The notes beneath the pieces were generated by a model, which ran no database searches, had not been told where the DNA came from, and saw only the letters and a program-made list of their open reading frames with translations. A stretch of DNA of 64,000 bases, from assembly GCA_040902425.1 (NCBI GenBank), contig JBBDXI010000028.1, forward strand, positions 1-64,000, given 5' to 3'. The position numbers and the translations under genes were made by a program. The number at the start of each line of letters is the position of its first letter. Positions within the stretch are counted from its first letter, which is position 1. Positions 8,692 to 17,198 of this stretch are shown here, in pieces. Source of the stretch: JBBDXI01 sp040902425 (GTDB lineage Bacteria > Planctomycetota > Phycisphaerae > Phycisphaerales > UBA1924).

Positions 8692-9444
8692 TCAGTCTCG
8701 GACGCTGGCCTGCTCCTGGCGCCTCAGCTCGGCCTGACGGTGGAAGATCTCCGCGATGCTCTCGTCGAACAGGTCGTCGTCGGCCTTACTCGGATTGAGC
8801 AGCAGGCCGTTTCGGTCGGGCTCCTCCATCTCCTCGGCGGTGAAGGAGTAGGTGGCGATGACCTCGCGCAGGCGGGCCCGCAGCAGGTCCCGGACTTTCG
8901 CCAGCCGGCGGCTGACGGTGGGCTCGCTGATGCCCAGGGCCGCGGCGACGCCCTTGCCGGGCTGGCCGTCGAGGACGCGCATGCGGTAGATGGAGAAGTC
9001 CATGAACTCGCACTCCTTCTCGACGAGGCGGATGGCCTTCTCGACCTTGGCGCGGAAGACGGCGGCCTCGTACTGGCCGTCGGCAGCGCCGGCGGCGGAG
9101 GCGCTCATCCAGGCCTCGTCGAAGCCGGCGTCTTTCTTCCCGGAGCCGCGTTTCTGGGCGTTGCGGCGGTCCATCTCGTCGCCCAGGACGTGCTTGGCGA
9201 TGGCGAGCAGCCAGGTCGAGAAGCGGGCGCCGCGGGCGGGGTCGTAGCGGTCGATGGAGTCGGAGAGGGCGGCCATGGTCTCCTGGGAGAGGTCCTGGAC
9301 GGTCTGGGAGCCGATGCGGCCCTTGCCCCACTTGGCGAGCTGGGCCCGGATGACGGGCCCGAAGGTCTCCCAGAGCTCGAACCACGCCGACTCGTCGTTG
9401 CGCTTGAGCCGCGCCACGAAGCTGGTGGTCATCGAGTTCAGCAT
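8692..9444 (-). CDS. ECF-type RNA polymerase sigma factor linked to a Ser/Thr kinase
   Basis: The 250-residue protein carries region 2 (about residues 20-95) with QDLSQETMAALSDSIDRYDP and ARFSTWLLAIAKHVLGD, a variable linker, and region 4 (about 150-200) with MRVLDGQPGKGVAAALGISEPTVSRRLAKVRDL, a helix-turn-helix for the -35 element. A charged tail of about 50 residues follows. No anti-sigma factor lies beside it; instead the downstream membrane kinase may control it by phosphorylation, as proposed for planctomycete ECF groups with attached kinases (inference). The start is the first in-frame ATG; no strong ribosome-binding site separates it from the ATG at 9432. Confidence 0.85.
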   Translation of the reverse strand: MLNSMTTSFVARLKRNDESAWFELWETFGPVIRAQLAKWGKGRIGSQTVQDLSQETMAALSDSIDRYDPARGARFSTWLLAIAKHVLGDEMDRRNAQKRGSGKKDAGFDEAWMSASAAGAADGQYEAAVFRAKVEKAIRLVEKECEFMDFSIYRMRVLDGQPGKGVAAALGISEPTVSRRLAKVRDLLRARLREVIATYSFTAEEMEEPDRNGLLLNPSKADDDLFDESIAEIFHRQAELRRQEQASVRD

Positions 9445-9865
9445 CGTGGGGGCACTCGGGGGGGCGCGGGGGTCGGGGCCCCTTGTTCGGGGGCGGGTAG
9501 ACGGGGTTTCAACCCGGGAACGCTATGGAGCATACCGGCATGGGTGGGGCATTCCCTTGCAATCTGGCGGCCCGGGTGACCCCTGTTCCGGGCTGGGAAC
9601 GGGGCGCGGAGCCCTGATAACCGGGCCCGCACGCGTTCGGCGGCGGGGGTACGCCGCCAATCCGGCAGCGGCGGAGCGCCGGCGCTGGCTGGGGCCGGGC
9701 GTCGCTGCGGCGCGGCGGATGCGAGGCCGACCCTCCATCGGTGGCGCGCCGGTTCCTTCCCTGAAATCGGCGGGGAGGCTCTCCCAAGAACCGTCTCGAG
9801 CAAGCACCCGCGGGCCGCCGGACGCACTTGACCTGCCCGTGCCCGCCATTTCAGGAGGTCTCACA
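9445..9865. other. Intergenic region between sigma factor and coiled-coil genes
   Basis: 421 bases between divergent genes. The one clear structure is a hairpin at 9580-9604 (CCCC-t-GTTCC pairing with GGAAC-GGGG, one bulge). It also holds the strong AGGAGG ribosome-binding site of the downstream gene at 9853-9858. No gene is apparent. Confidence 0.5.
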
Positions 9866-10825
9866 ATGGCCATCGGCAAGACTCTCATTCGAGCGGGCGT
9901 GGTGACGGCCGTTGTCGGCGGCGTCGCGGTCGCGTTCGCGGGGCCGGATGCGGTCCGGGCGTATTACACCCAGGCGAAGTCGAACGTCCGCAAGGCGATC
10001 GACTCGAAGGTGAGCGACCCGGTCGCGCTGCGGGCGCAGCTGCGGGACCTGGAGGCGCAGTACCCCAGGAAGATCGACGACGTGCGCGGCGACCTGGCGG
10101 AGCTGGAGGTCCAGATCGCCCAGCTTCAGCGCGACCAGGCGGTGAGCCGCAAGGTGGTGGAGATGACGGGCAGCGACCTGGAGTCGATGCGCTCGGTCCT
10201 CTCCAAGGCCGAGGAGGCCCGTGTCCAGAACGGCGGGGCCCACATCATCCGCGTGCGGTTCGACCACTCGGACCGGCCGGTGAGCCTGGATGAGGGCTAC
10301 GGGAAGGCCACGCGGCTCTCGCAGCTCATGGAGGTCCACCAGGCCCGAATCACCGAGGTCGACCGCGACCTGGGGTACCTGACCACGCAGCGCGACCGGC
10401 TGAGCAGCCTGCTGGAGCAGCTGGAGGCGGAGCGGGCGGAGTTCCAGACCCAGCTCTGGAGCCTCGACCGGCAGGTCGATGCCATCGCCCGCAACGACCG
10501 CATGATCGAGCTGATGGAGAAGCGGCAGGCGAGCATCGAGGAGCACACCCGCTACCGGGCCGCGAGCCTGGAGCAGGTCCAGGGCCGGTTCGCGGACATC
10601 CGGGCCAAGCAGGAGTCGAAGCTCGACAACCTGGCGAAGGGCGCGGAGCTGAAGAACTACGAGAACGCGGCGAAGTACCTGCTGGATGCCGAGGCCTCCA
10701 AGAGCGGCGCCTGGACGCCAAAGACGCAGCGCAAGGCGCCGGTGTCGCCGGCGGTCATCGAGATCGGCCCGGACTCCACGAGCCCGGCCCCGAAGAACGA
10801 CAGCGGCCAGATCGTCAGCCGCTGA
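9866..10825 (+). CDS. Coiled-coil protein with N-terminal membrane segment or signal
   Basis: The 319-residue protein begins MAIGKTLIRAGVVTAVVGG, a single hydrophobic segment of about 20 residues, then is almost entirely charged heptad-like helix from about residue 45 to 270 (for example LRAQLRDLEAQYPRKIDDV, ELEVQIAQLQRDQAVSRKVV, QRDRLSSLLEQLEAERAEF). No enzymatic motif is visible. A structural role in the periplasm or as a membrane-anchored rod is possible but unproven. The start at 9866 is fixed by AGGAGG at 9853-9858. A good intrinsic terminator follows at 10888, so it is probably transcribed separately from mreB. Confidence 0.75.
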   Translation: MAIGKTLIRAGVVTAVVGGVAVAFAGPDAVRAYYTQAKSNVRKAIDSKVSDPVALRAQLRDLEAQYPRKIDDVRGDLAELEVQIAQLQRDQAVSRKVVEMTGSDLESMRSVLSKAEEARVQNGGAHIIRVRFDHSDRPVSLDEGYGKATRLSQLMEVHQARITEVDRDLGYLTTQRDRLSSLLEQLEAERAEFQTQLWSLDRQVDAIARNDRMIELMEKRQASIEEHTRYRAASLEQVQGRFADIRAKQESKLDNLAKGAELKNYENAAKYLLDAEASKSGAWTPKTQRKAPVSPAVIEIGPDSTSPAPKNDSGQIVSR

Positions 10826-10835
10826 CCGATTGGGC

Positions 10836-10860
10836 GCACAGGCGGGACGCCTGTGCCACT
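10836..10860. repeat. Palindromic element copy 2 (intergenic)
   Basis: GCACAGGCG-GGA-CGCCTGTGC: perfect 9-bp arms at 10836-10844 and 10848-10856 with the GGA loop, followed by CAC. It sits ten bases after the coiled-coil gene stop and is the only non-coding copy in the window. Confidence 0.65.
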
Positions 10861-10887
10861 TTGTGTCCACTGGTGCATGATCTCCGC

Positions 10888-10930
10888 GGCCGCCGGGCGC
10901 CCAGCGTGGGTACCGGCGGCCTTTTCTTTG
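10888..10930 (+). terminator. Rho-independent terminator of the coiled-coil gene
   Basis: A 9-bp perfect stem (GGCCGCCGG at 10888-10896 with CCGGCGGCC at 10913-10921) is followed directly by TTTTCTTT, the classic intrinsic terminator layout. It separates the coiled-coil gene from mreB. Confidence 0.85.
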
Positions 10931-11131
10931 GTGGCTCCTGAATCCGGCAGGGTGGCGCACCGATCGGGGTGCAGCGGCCGCGCCGGCGGTGGCGGCGGCC
11001 CGAAACGCCGGTCGCCCCGCAGTTTCCGCTTACCGACAGGCAAGACTTGCGGTGGCAGGCGGCCTCTATTGCCGATAACCTCTGGCCCGGTACCCCCGCG
11101 ACCCCCCCTTTCCCAGAAAGAAACCCGAACC

Positions 11132-12184
11132 GTGCTCGACCGGTTCCTCGGCCTCTTCAGCGTTGATATGGGCATTGACCTCGGCACGTGCAACACCCTG
11201 GTTGCCGTCCGGGGTCAGGGCATCGTCATTAACGAGCCCAGCGTGGTGGCGGTCCGCAAGGGGACCAACCAGGTCCTGATGACCCGCAACGGCCCGGCTG
11301 TCGGCTGGGTGGCCAAGGAGATGCTCGGCAAGACCCCCGGCGCGATCACCGCCATCCGCCCGCTGAAGGACGGCGTCATCTCCGACTTTGAGATCACCGA
11401 GGCCATGCTCGGCTACTTCATCAACAAGGTCTCCCGGCGCGGCCGCTTCGTGGGCCCGCAGGTGGTGATCTCGATCCCCTCGGGGATCACGGCGGTGGAG
11501 AAGCGGGCGGTCTTCGACTCGGCGGAGCGGGCCGGGGCGCGCCGGACGTATCTGCTGGAGGAGCCGATCGCGGCGGCGATCGGGGCGGGGCTGCCCTTCG
11601 CCGAGCCGACGGCGAGCATGATCGTGGACATCGGGGGCGGGACGACGGAGGTGGCGATCATGTCGCTGGCGGACATCGCGACCTGCGAGTCGGTGCGCGT
11701 CGCGGGCGACGACATGGACGAGGCGATCATCAGCTACATGAAGCGGACGTACAACCTGATGGTGGGGGAGCAGTCGGCGGAGCGGATCAAGATCGACATC
11801 GGCTCGGCCTCGCCGCTCCCGGAGGAGCTGGAGATGGAGGTCCGGGGGCGGGACATGATCACGGGGCTGCCGCGCAAGGCGCTGATCAAGAGCGAGGAGA
11901 TCCGCGAGGCGCTGCTGGAGCCGGTGAACGCGATCGCGGAGGCGGTGACGCGGACGCTGGAGCGGGCGGAGCCGGAGCTGGCGGCGGACCTGGTGGAGAA
12001 CGGCATCATGATGGCGGGCGGGGGCTCGCTGCTCCGCGGGCTGCCGGAGGTCCTGGGGAAGGCCACCGGGTTGAACGTGATCCTCGCGGAGGACCCTCTC
12101 ACCTGCGTCGCGCGGGGGACCGCCATCTACCTCGAGAACATCGACGAGTGGAAAGCCACGCTCGAGAACGACTCGCAGGTCTGA
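11132..12184 (+). CDS. mreB: Rod shape-determining protein MreB
   Basis: The 350-residue protein shows the actin-fold landmarks of MreB: phosphate 1 loop VDMGIDLGTCNTLVAVRG near the N-terminus, SIPSGITAVEKRAV, phosphate 2 loop IVDIGGGTTEVAIMSL and a C-terminal adenosine loop GGGSLLRGLPEVL. MreB filaments beneath the inner membrane steer peptidoglycan synthesis. The GTG at 11132 gives the family's usual length; the frame is open upstream but encodes no conserved sequence. mreC and mreD follow on the same strand, the conserved shape cluster. Confidence 0.95.
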   Translation: MLDRFLGLFSVDMGIDLGTCNTLVAVRGQGIVINEPSVVAVRKGTNQVLMTRNGPAVGWVAKEMLGKTPGAITAIRPLKDGVISDFEITEAMLGYFINKVSRRGRFVGPQVVISIPSGITAVEKRAVFDSAERAGARRTYLLEEPIAAAIGAGLPFAEPTASMIVDIGGGTTEVAIMSLADIATCESVRVAGDDMDEAIISYMKRTYNLMVGEQSAERIKIDIGSASPLPEELEMEVRGRDMITGLPRKALIKSEEIREALLEPVNAIAEAVTRTLERAEPELAADLVENGIMMAGGGSLLRGLPEVLGKATGLNVILAEDPLTCVARGTAIYLENIDEWKATLENDSQV

Positions 12185-12318
12185 GGATGCCCGGCGGGGC
12201 GCTCCCGCTCGCGGCATCTTCGAGCGCCGCCAGCGCCGGCCGACGACGAACGCGAAACTCCCGGCTTGCTCCCGCCCGTGCAATCCCGGGGCTGACGACA
12301 GCAGGAGCCTGACCGCCC

Positions 12319-13230
12319 GTGCCCGCCGCGACCCCCAGCCCCTCGGCCCTGAACCCGCCGCTGCTGGGCGCGCTGGGGGTGCTGGTGATCCTCTCGTTCC
12401 TGCCCTCGCGGTGGCTGGGGTGGACCTCGTTCCTCGGGGCGATCACGACGCGGGCTGTGGCCCCGGTCTCTCAGCCCGCGCACACGCTCGCGAGGTGGGT
12501 ATCCGGCGCTGGCGGGGAGCGAGACGACGCCCTGATGGCCCAGCTGGAGCGCGAGCGGGACCACTTCCGGTTTCTGTATCACCAGGAGCAGGCCCGCTCG
12601 GAGGACATCCGCAGGACGCTGGAGCAGATCCAGCAGGGGAAGATGGTCAACGACCTGCCGGTGGTGCCGCTGCTGCGGCCGGTGATCGGCGGGGCCAGCG
12701 ACGGGCGCGGCGGGCAGCTGCTCATCCGCGCGGGGCGGTCGCAGGGCGTGGAGGTGAACGTCGTGGCGGCGACGGCGGGGGTGCAGGTCGCGGGGAAGGT
12801 GGTGCACGTCGATGCCCGGACGTGCTGGGTGCGGCTGCTCACGCACCCGGATGCGGGGGCGATCACGGGGGTGGTCATGACCGCCGACGAGAAGCCGGGC
12901 GTGGTGTGCCAGCTTTTCCCGACCAAGGCCGGGGGCGTCCTTCGCGGGGAGGTCGCGTACACCCCGGGCAGGCCGCCGCCGATGCCGGGGCAGACCGTGC
13001 GCCTGGATGACCCGCAGTGGCCCAAGAGCTCGCGGATGCTGGTGCTGGGGACGATCACGGACATCAAGACCATCGCCAGCGGGCGGCAGGTCGTCGAGGT
13101 GAAGCCCACGGCCGAGCTTGACCGCCTGAGCGAGGTTGTGTTGAGGCTCAACCCGGCGCTCGATGACGGGGCGGCGGCGTCGCCGCCGGGCGCGCCCGGG
13201 GCCCGGGGCACAACCGGGAAGGCGCGTTGA
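12319..13230 (+). CDS. mreC: Rod shape-determining protein MreC
   Basis: The 303-residue protein has one N-terminal span (LLGALGVLVILSFLP), a coiled-coil stretch (ALMAQLERERDHFRFLYHQEQ, about residues 72-110) and two periplasmic beta-rich domains with GGQLLIRAGRSQGVEVNVVA and GEVAYTPG, the MreC layout. It links cytoplasmic MreB to the elongation machinery in the periplasm. The start is GTG at 12319 after CAGGAG. Its stop overlaps the TTG start of mreD, indicating translational coupling. The Pro/Gly/Ala-rich tail is variable. Confidence 0.88.
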   Translation: MPAATPSPSALNPPLLGALGVLVILSFLPSRWLGWTSFLGAITTRAVAPVSQPAHTLARWVSGAGGERDDALMAQLERERDHFRFLYHQEQARSEDIRRTLEQIQQGKMVNDLPVVPLLRPVIGGASDGRGGQLLIRAGRSQGVEVNVVAATAGVQVAGKVVHVDARTCWVRLLTHPDAGAITGVVMTADEKPGVVCQLFPTKAGGVLRGEVAYTPGRPPPMPGQTVRLDDPQWPKSSRMLVLGTITDIKTIASGRQVVEVKPTAELDRLSEVVLRLNPALDDGAAASPPGAPGARGTTGKAR

Positions 13231-13775
13231 ACATCCTCTTGGTCATCCTCCTCGGCTGGCTCTGCCTCGGGCTCGACGCGGGGCTGCGGCAGTCGCTGAC
13301 AGTGAACCTGGGGGCGAGCGGGTCGCCCTCGTTTGTCATCCCGCTGGCGGTGGCGATCGCGCTGTGCGCGCCGCCGGTGCACGCGCTCTGGGCGTGCCTG
13401 GCGCTGGGGCTGGCGCTGGACCTGACCTCCCCGAACCTTGCCGGCGCGCCGGTGTACATCCCGGGGCCCAACGCCGTCGGGCTCCTCCTGGGCGCCCAGT
13501 TCATCCTCGCCGTCCGCGGGCTGGTGATGCGGCGCAACCCGCTGACGATCGTGGTGCTGTCGGTCGCCGCCGCGGCCATCTCGGGGATCGCGGTCACGGC
13601 CATCTTCACGTTCCGCTCGTTCTATGACACGCCGGGCCACCCCGCGCAGGAGCTGGCGTCGCGCCTGCTCTCGGCGGGGCTGACGGGGGGGACGGCGTTC
13701 GTGCTCTCGTTCCTGCTGCTGCCGCTGTCGCCGATGCTGGGGCTGAGCCCGCCGCGGCACTTCCTGCGGCGGTGA
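13227..13775 (+). CDS. mreD: Rod shape-determining protein MreD
   Basis: The 182-residue integral membrane protein has about five predicted spans (NILLVILLGWLCLGLD, FVIPLAVAIALCAPPVHALW, TIVVLSVAAAAISGIAV and others). Sequence conservation in MreD is low, so the name rests mainly on size, topology and its place directly after mreC. The TTG at 13227 overlaps the mreC stop (TTGA). Confidence 0.75.
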   Translation: MNILLVILLGWLCLGLDAGLRQSLTVNLGASGSPSFVIPLAVAIALCAPPVHALWACLALGLALDLTSPNLAGAPVYIPGPNAVGLLLGAQFILAVRGLVMRRNPLTIVVLSVAAAAISGIAVTAIFTFRSFYDTPGHPAQELASRLLSAGLTGGTAFVLSFLLLPLSPMLGLSPPRHFLRR

Positions 13776-13825
13776 GCGGAAGTCTGGGCGTGGGCGCGGG
13801 CACGCCGGGGCGTTATGATTGGGGC

Positions 13826-14260
13826 ATGAAGAACGAACCAGCGGCGTCGGCCGGCCGGCGGGGGCACGGGGCGCTGATCCTCGTCGTCCTCGTGGCGATC
13901 GCCATCATGCTGGTGCTGATGTTCGGGAGTTTCGGCGGGGGTTCGAGCTACACGAAGGCGGTGGGCGGGGCGCGGACGCAGGCGAAGGCGCGGGTGCAGG
14001 ACATCAACACGCAGCAGCAGAGCATCCTGCTGGCGCAGTGGCGGCAGAGCAACGGGGGGAAGCTGCCCAAGGGGCCGGCGGACCTGGAAGAGGATGCCGT
14101 GCACTTCAAGGACCCGTGGGGCGGGGAGCTGACGTTCACGTTCGAGGCGTCGCGGGGTGGGGCGGGCGGGGCGACGAAGGTGCACTACAAGAGCAAGGGG
14201 CCGGATGGGGCGGCGGGGACGGAGGACGACGTGACGAAGACGGATACGCTTCCGTTCTGA
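13826..14260 (+). CDS. Single-span protein with GspG-like C-terminal domain
   Basis: The 144-residue protein has one N-terminal membrane span (ALILVVLVAIAIMLVLMFG) without a prepilin peptidase site. Its C-terminal part contains DPWGGELTFTFEA and then SKGPDGAAGTEDDVTK, like the type II pseudopilin GspG C-terminus (DPWG ... G.DG..GT.DDI). It therefore looks like a membrane-anchored pseudopilin relative, not an assembled pilin. The ATG at 13826 follows TATGAT (13814-13819) by six bases, so a leaderless transcript is likely. The ABC transporter genes follow closely. Confidence 0.7.
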   Translation: MKNEPAASAGRRGHGALILVVLVAIAIMLVLMFGSFGGGSSYTKAVGGARTQAKARVQDINTQQQSILLAQWRQSNGGKLPKGPADLEEDAVHFKDPWGGELTFTFEASRGGAGGATKVHYKSKGPDGAAGTEDDVTKTDTLPF

Positions 14261-14272
14261 GAGGCCCCGCCG

Positions 14273-14962
14273 TTGGCTGAATCCCCCGCGCTGTCCATCG
14301 AAGGGCTGAGGTTCCGCTACCCCGGGAGCGAAGGGGGGGAGGGGTGGACGGTGGATGTGGCGCGCCTGGTGGTGCCGCGCCGGGGGCAGGTGCTGCTGAC
14401 GGGGGGGTCGGGGACGGGGAAGAGCACGCTGCTGCAACTGGTGGCGGGGCTGCTGGACCCCGGGGCGGGGCGGGTGGAGGTGGCGGGGCGGGACATCCAC
14501 GCGCTGCACGGGGCGGGGCGGGACCTGTTCCGCGGGCGGCACATCGGGATGATCTTCCAGACCTTCAACCTGCTGCAGGGGTTCAGCGCGCTGGAGAACG
14601 TGATGGCGGCGCTGATGTTCTCGGCGGTGCCGCGCCGGGAGCACCGGGAGCGTGCGGCGGGGCTGCTGCGGCACCTGGGGATTGCGCGGGTGGGGGCGCC
14701 GGCGGAGACGCTGAGCGTGGGGCAGCAGCAGCGGGTGGCGGTGGCGCGGGCGGTGGCGGCGGGGCCGGTGCTGGTGCTGGCGGATGAGCCGACGGCGAGC
14801 CTGGACCCCGAGAACGCGGCGGGGGCGATGGACCTGATCCAGTCGGCGTGCCGGGAGACGGGGGCAGCCCTGGTGTGCACGAGCCACGATCCGGCGATGC
14901 GGGAGCGGTTCGAGGTGCGGGCGTCGCTGGGGGAGCTGGCGGGGGAAACGGTGAGACGGTGA
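14273..14962 (+). CDS. ABC transporter ATP-binding protein, MacB/LolD type
   Basis: The 229-residue ATPase has Walker A GGSGTGKST (about residues 43-51), Q-loop MIFQTFNLLQG, signature LSVGQQQR, Walker B VLVLADEP and H-loop CTSHD. The MIFQTFNLL form is typical of the LolD/MacB/FtsE branch that partners FtsX-like permeases. The start is TTG at 14273, 12 bases after the previous stop. The permease gene downstream is its probable partner. Confidence 0.9.
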   Translation: MAESPALSIEGLRFRYPGSEGGEGWTVDVARLVVPRRGQVLLTGGSGTGKSTLLQLVAGLLDPGAGRVEVAGRDIHALHGAGRDLFRGRHIGMIFQTFNLLQGFSALENVMAALMFSAVPRREHRERAAGLLRHLGIARVGAPAETLSVGQQQRVAVARAVAAGPVLVLADEPTASLDPENAAGAMDLIQSACRETGAALVCTSHDPAMRERFEVRASLGELAGETVRR

Positions 14963-14998
14963 GACGGTCGTGATTATGGGTGAACCGGTGGATTGTCA

Positions 14999-16306
14999 AT
15001 GGCGATGACGGACTGGACGATTATCCGGCGGAGTATGGGGGCCCGCCTGTTCTCGACGGTGACGACCGTGGTGACGGTTGCGGTGGCGGTGGCGCTGATG
15101 CTGGTGCTGCTGTCGATGCGGGATGCAGGGCAGCGGGCGTTCGAGCGGGGCGGTGGGAACATGCACATCCTGATGAGCCGGGATGCCGACCCGCTCACGG
15201 CGATCCTGAACAACGTCTTCTATGCGCGCCCGCCGCGGAACTGGATCCTGTGGCACGAGTACGAGCGGCTGGCGGCCAAGTGGCCGTTCGAGTTCGCCAT
15301 CCCGACCCAGCAGGGCGACAGCTACCGGGGCTACCCCGTGCTGGCGACCACGCCGGAGTTCTTCACGAAGTTCGAGGCGGTGCCGGGGCGGCCGTGGCGC
15401 GCGGCGGAAGGGCGGGTCTTCTCGGAGGACTTCGAGGCGACTCTTGGCGCGGAGGCGGCCCGGAGCACGGGGCTGCGGATCGGCGACAAGATCGTGCTGA
15501 CGCACGGGACCCCGGACTCGCGGGCGGCGGATGCGCACGTGCACGACGAGTACGCCTTCACGGTGGTGGGGACGCTGGAGCCGACGGGGACGAGCCACGA
15601 CCGGGCGGTGTTCACGAGCCTGCGGAGCGCCTGGATCATCCACGCGCACGACCGGATCGAGGCGGACCGCGCGAAGGAGGGGTCGGGGAGCGGGGAGCAC
15701 GCGCACGGGCCGCTGGTGACCGAGAAGGACCTGACGCCGGAGGACAAGAAGCTCACGGGGATCTACCTGCGCGTCGCGGGGCGCGGGGGCGCATCTTCGG
15801 CCCTGCTGCCGCAGGCGTTCGAAGCGCTGCGGCGGGAGCCGACGTTCGTCGCGGCCAACCCGGCGCAGGAGATCGGCAACCTCTTCCGGATCATCGGGAA
15901 CATCAACCAGGTGCTGGTGGGGATGGCGGCGGTGGTGATGGTGAGCAGCGGGATCGCGATCATGCTGGCGCTCTACAACTCGATGGAGCAGCGGCGGCGG
16001 CAGATCGCGGTTCTGCGGGTGCTGGGGTGCTCGCGGCCGCGGGTCTTCGGGCTGGTGGTGACCGAGTCGGCGGTGCTGGGGCTGGTCGGGGCGGCGGCGG
16101 GGGTGCTGCTGGCGATGGCGGGGGCATGGGTGGTGGCGTGGATCATGCGGCAGCGGCTGGGGCTGGTGATCGACCCGGGGCTGACGCTGGTGTGGGTGCT
16201 GGCGGTGGCGATGGGGACGGTGGCCCTGGCGGCCGTTGCCGGGCTGGTGCCCGCGGTGATGGCGTACCGGACGAGCGTGGCGAGGAACCTGCGGCCGCTG
16301 GGATAG
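14999..16306 (+). CDS. ABC transporter permease, FtsX/MacB type
   Basis: The 435-residue protein has one N-terminal span (STVTTVVTVAVAVALMLVLL), a periplasmic domain of about 260 residues and three C-terminal spans with LYNSMEQRRRQIAVLRVLGCSR, the FtsX-family cytoplasmic signature. With the upstream ATPase it should form a mechanotransmission-type transporter acting on periplasmic substrates or lipoproteins; the substrate is unknown. ATG at 14999 is used; TTG at 14993 and ATG at 15005 are alternatives. Confidence 0.87.
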   Translation: MAMTDWTIIRRSMGARLFSTVTTVVTVAVAVALMLVLLSMRDAGQRAFERGGGNMHILMSRDADPLTAILNNVFYARPPRNWILWHEYERLAAKWPFEFAIPTQQGDSYRGYPVLATTPEFFTKFEAVPGRPWRAAEGRVFSEDFEATLGAEAARSTGLRIGDKIVLTHGTPDSRAADAHVHDEYAFTVVGTLEPTGTSHDRAVFTSLRSAWIIHAHDRIEADRAKEGSGSGEHAHGPLVTEKDLTPEDKKLTGIYLRVAGRGGASSALLPQAFEALRREPTFVAANPAQEIGNLFRIIGNINQVLVGMAAVVMVSSGIAIMLALYNSMEQRRRQIAVLRVLGCSRPRVFGLVVTESAVLGLVGAAAGVLLAMAGAWVVAWIMRQRLGLVIDPGLTLVWVLAVAMGTVALAAVAGLVPAVMAYRTSVARNLRPLG

Positions 16307-16314
16307 AGTTGACT

Positions 16315-17121
16315 ATGAAGGTGTTCTGGGCGCTGCTGGCGGTGCTGATGGCGGGGGCGGTCGTCCTTGTGATGAGGCGGCAGGAGAGCGGGACCGTCGG
16401 TATTCCGGCGCCGGTGATCGGGCCGCGGGTGGAGCGGCCGGCGCCCGGTGCGGTCCGAACAGCGGTGCCCCCGGATGACCCGAACGGGTCGCCGGCGGCG
16501 CAGGCCAGGCCGCCCGAGGGCGGGACGGACCGGGGCGTGCCGGATGACGACCAGGACGATGCCGGCCCGGATGACGATGAGGACAGTGGGCTTGCCACCG
16601 CGGGAGACCGGCCGGCTCGCGAGGGCGGTTCGCAGGCGGCGAAGATCGAGAAGCGCGAGGATGGGTCGGTGCTGGTGGATGGGCGGTTCCTGCTCCGGGG
16701 CGAGGGCACGGCGGAGAGCCCGTACCAGGTGACGTGGGACCAGCTGCTCTCGGCGCAGGATGACTACATCCCGAAGGAAGGGCGGAAGAAGATCCCGGAG
16801 CGGATCGCGATGCTCGACGGGAAGGTGGTCGAGTTGACGGGGCACATCGCGTTCCCGGTGATGAGCGAGACCGAGGATGAGTGCCTGTCGATGATGAACC
16901 AGTGGGACGGGTGCTGCATCGGCATCCCGCCGACGCCGTACGACGCGGTGGAGGTGCGGCTGCGGGATGCGGTGGACAGCAAGGAGCGGCTGACGACCTA
17001 CGGGTCGGTGAAGGGGACGCTGAAGGTGGAGCCGCACTTGGTGGGGGGGTGGCTGGTGGGGCTCTACGTGATGGATGATGCGGAGCTGAGCCCGACGAGC
17101 TTCGGGGGCTTTGCGCCGTAG
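16315..17121 (+). CDS. DUF3299-like membrane-anchored protein
   Basis: The 268-residue protein has an N-terminal span (FWALLAVLMAGAVVLVM), an acidic low-complexity linker (DDDQDDAGPDDDEDSG, about residues 80-96) and a C-terminal domain with MLDGKVVELTGHIAFPV and WDGCCIGIPPTPYDAVEVRL. The last resembles the CCxxxPPP core of DUF3299, a family often seen beside ABC transporters of the MacB type. Function is unknown; the Cys pair may bind metal. ATG at 16315 lies five bases after TAGAGT and eight bases after the permease stop. Confidence 0.7.
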   Translation: MKVFWALLAVLMAGAVVLVMRRQESGTVGIPAPVIGPRVERPAPGAVRTAVPPDDPNGSPAAQARPPEGGTDRGVPDDDQDDAGPDDDEDSGLATAGDRPAREGGSQAAKIEKREDGSVLVDGRFLLRGEGTAESPYQVTWDQLLSAQDDYIPKEGRKKIPERIAMLDGKVVELTGHIAFPVMSETEDECLSMMNQWDGCCIGIPPTPYDAVEVRLRDAVDSKERLTTYGSVKGTLKVEPHLVGGWLVGLYVMDDAELSPTSFGGFAP

Positions 17122-17162
17122 TCGCGCCGCGTGCGGGGGCGCTCCCGGGGGCGACTTTTTCC
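17121..17162 (+). terminator. Probable intrinsic terminator after the DUF3299-like gene
   Basis: GTCGC at 17121-17125 pairs with GCGAC at 17151-17155, enclosing a GC-rich inner hairpin (GGGGGCGCTCCC), and a run of T residues starts at 17156. It would separate the ABC cluster from the efflux operon. Confidence 0.55.
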
Positions 17163-17198
17163 CGAACCCGGCGTAGGCTTGCCCCGAGGTCAGCAACC

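Larger units (their letters stand above)
10826..11131. other. Intergenic region before mreB
   Basis: 306 bases holding a palindromic element (10836-10856), the coiled-coil gene's terminator (10888-10930) and the mreB leader. AGAAAG at 11115-11120 may serve as its ribosome-binding site. I could not find a well-spaced -35/-10 pair. Confidence 0.5.

Noticed and set aside
5578..9579. A 1333-codon plus-strand open frame
   Set aside because: It is antisense to the collagen-like, kinase and sigma genes, has Gly/Ala/Asp-rich composition typical of high-GC shadow frames, and shows no motif.
9580..9604. Terminator or operator between the sigma and coiled-coil genes
   Set aside because: The hairpin has a bulge, no T-tract, and lies between divergent genes; it is noted only under the intergenic entry.
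11047..11079. Promoter for mreB (TTGCGG ... TATTGC or GATAAC)
   Set aside because: Spacers of 14 and 21 bases are outside the normal range, so I do not call it.
14980..16314. Long in-frame extension upstream of the DUF3299-like gene
   Set aside because: It lies out of frame inside the ABC permease gene, whose own product has clear FtsX features. The extension is Gly/Ala-rich filler.
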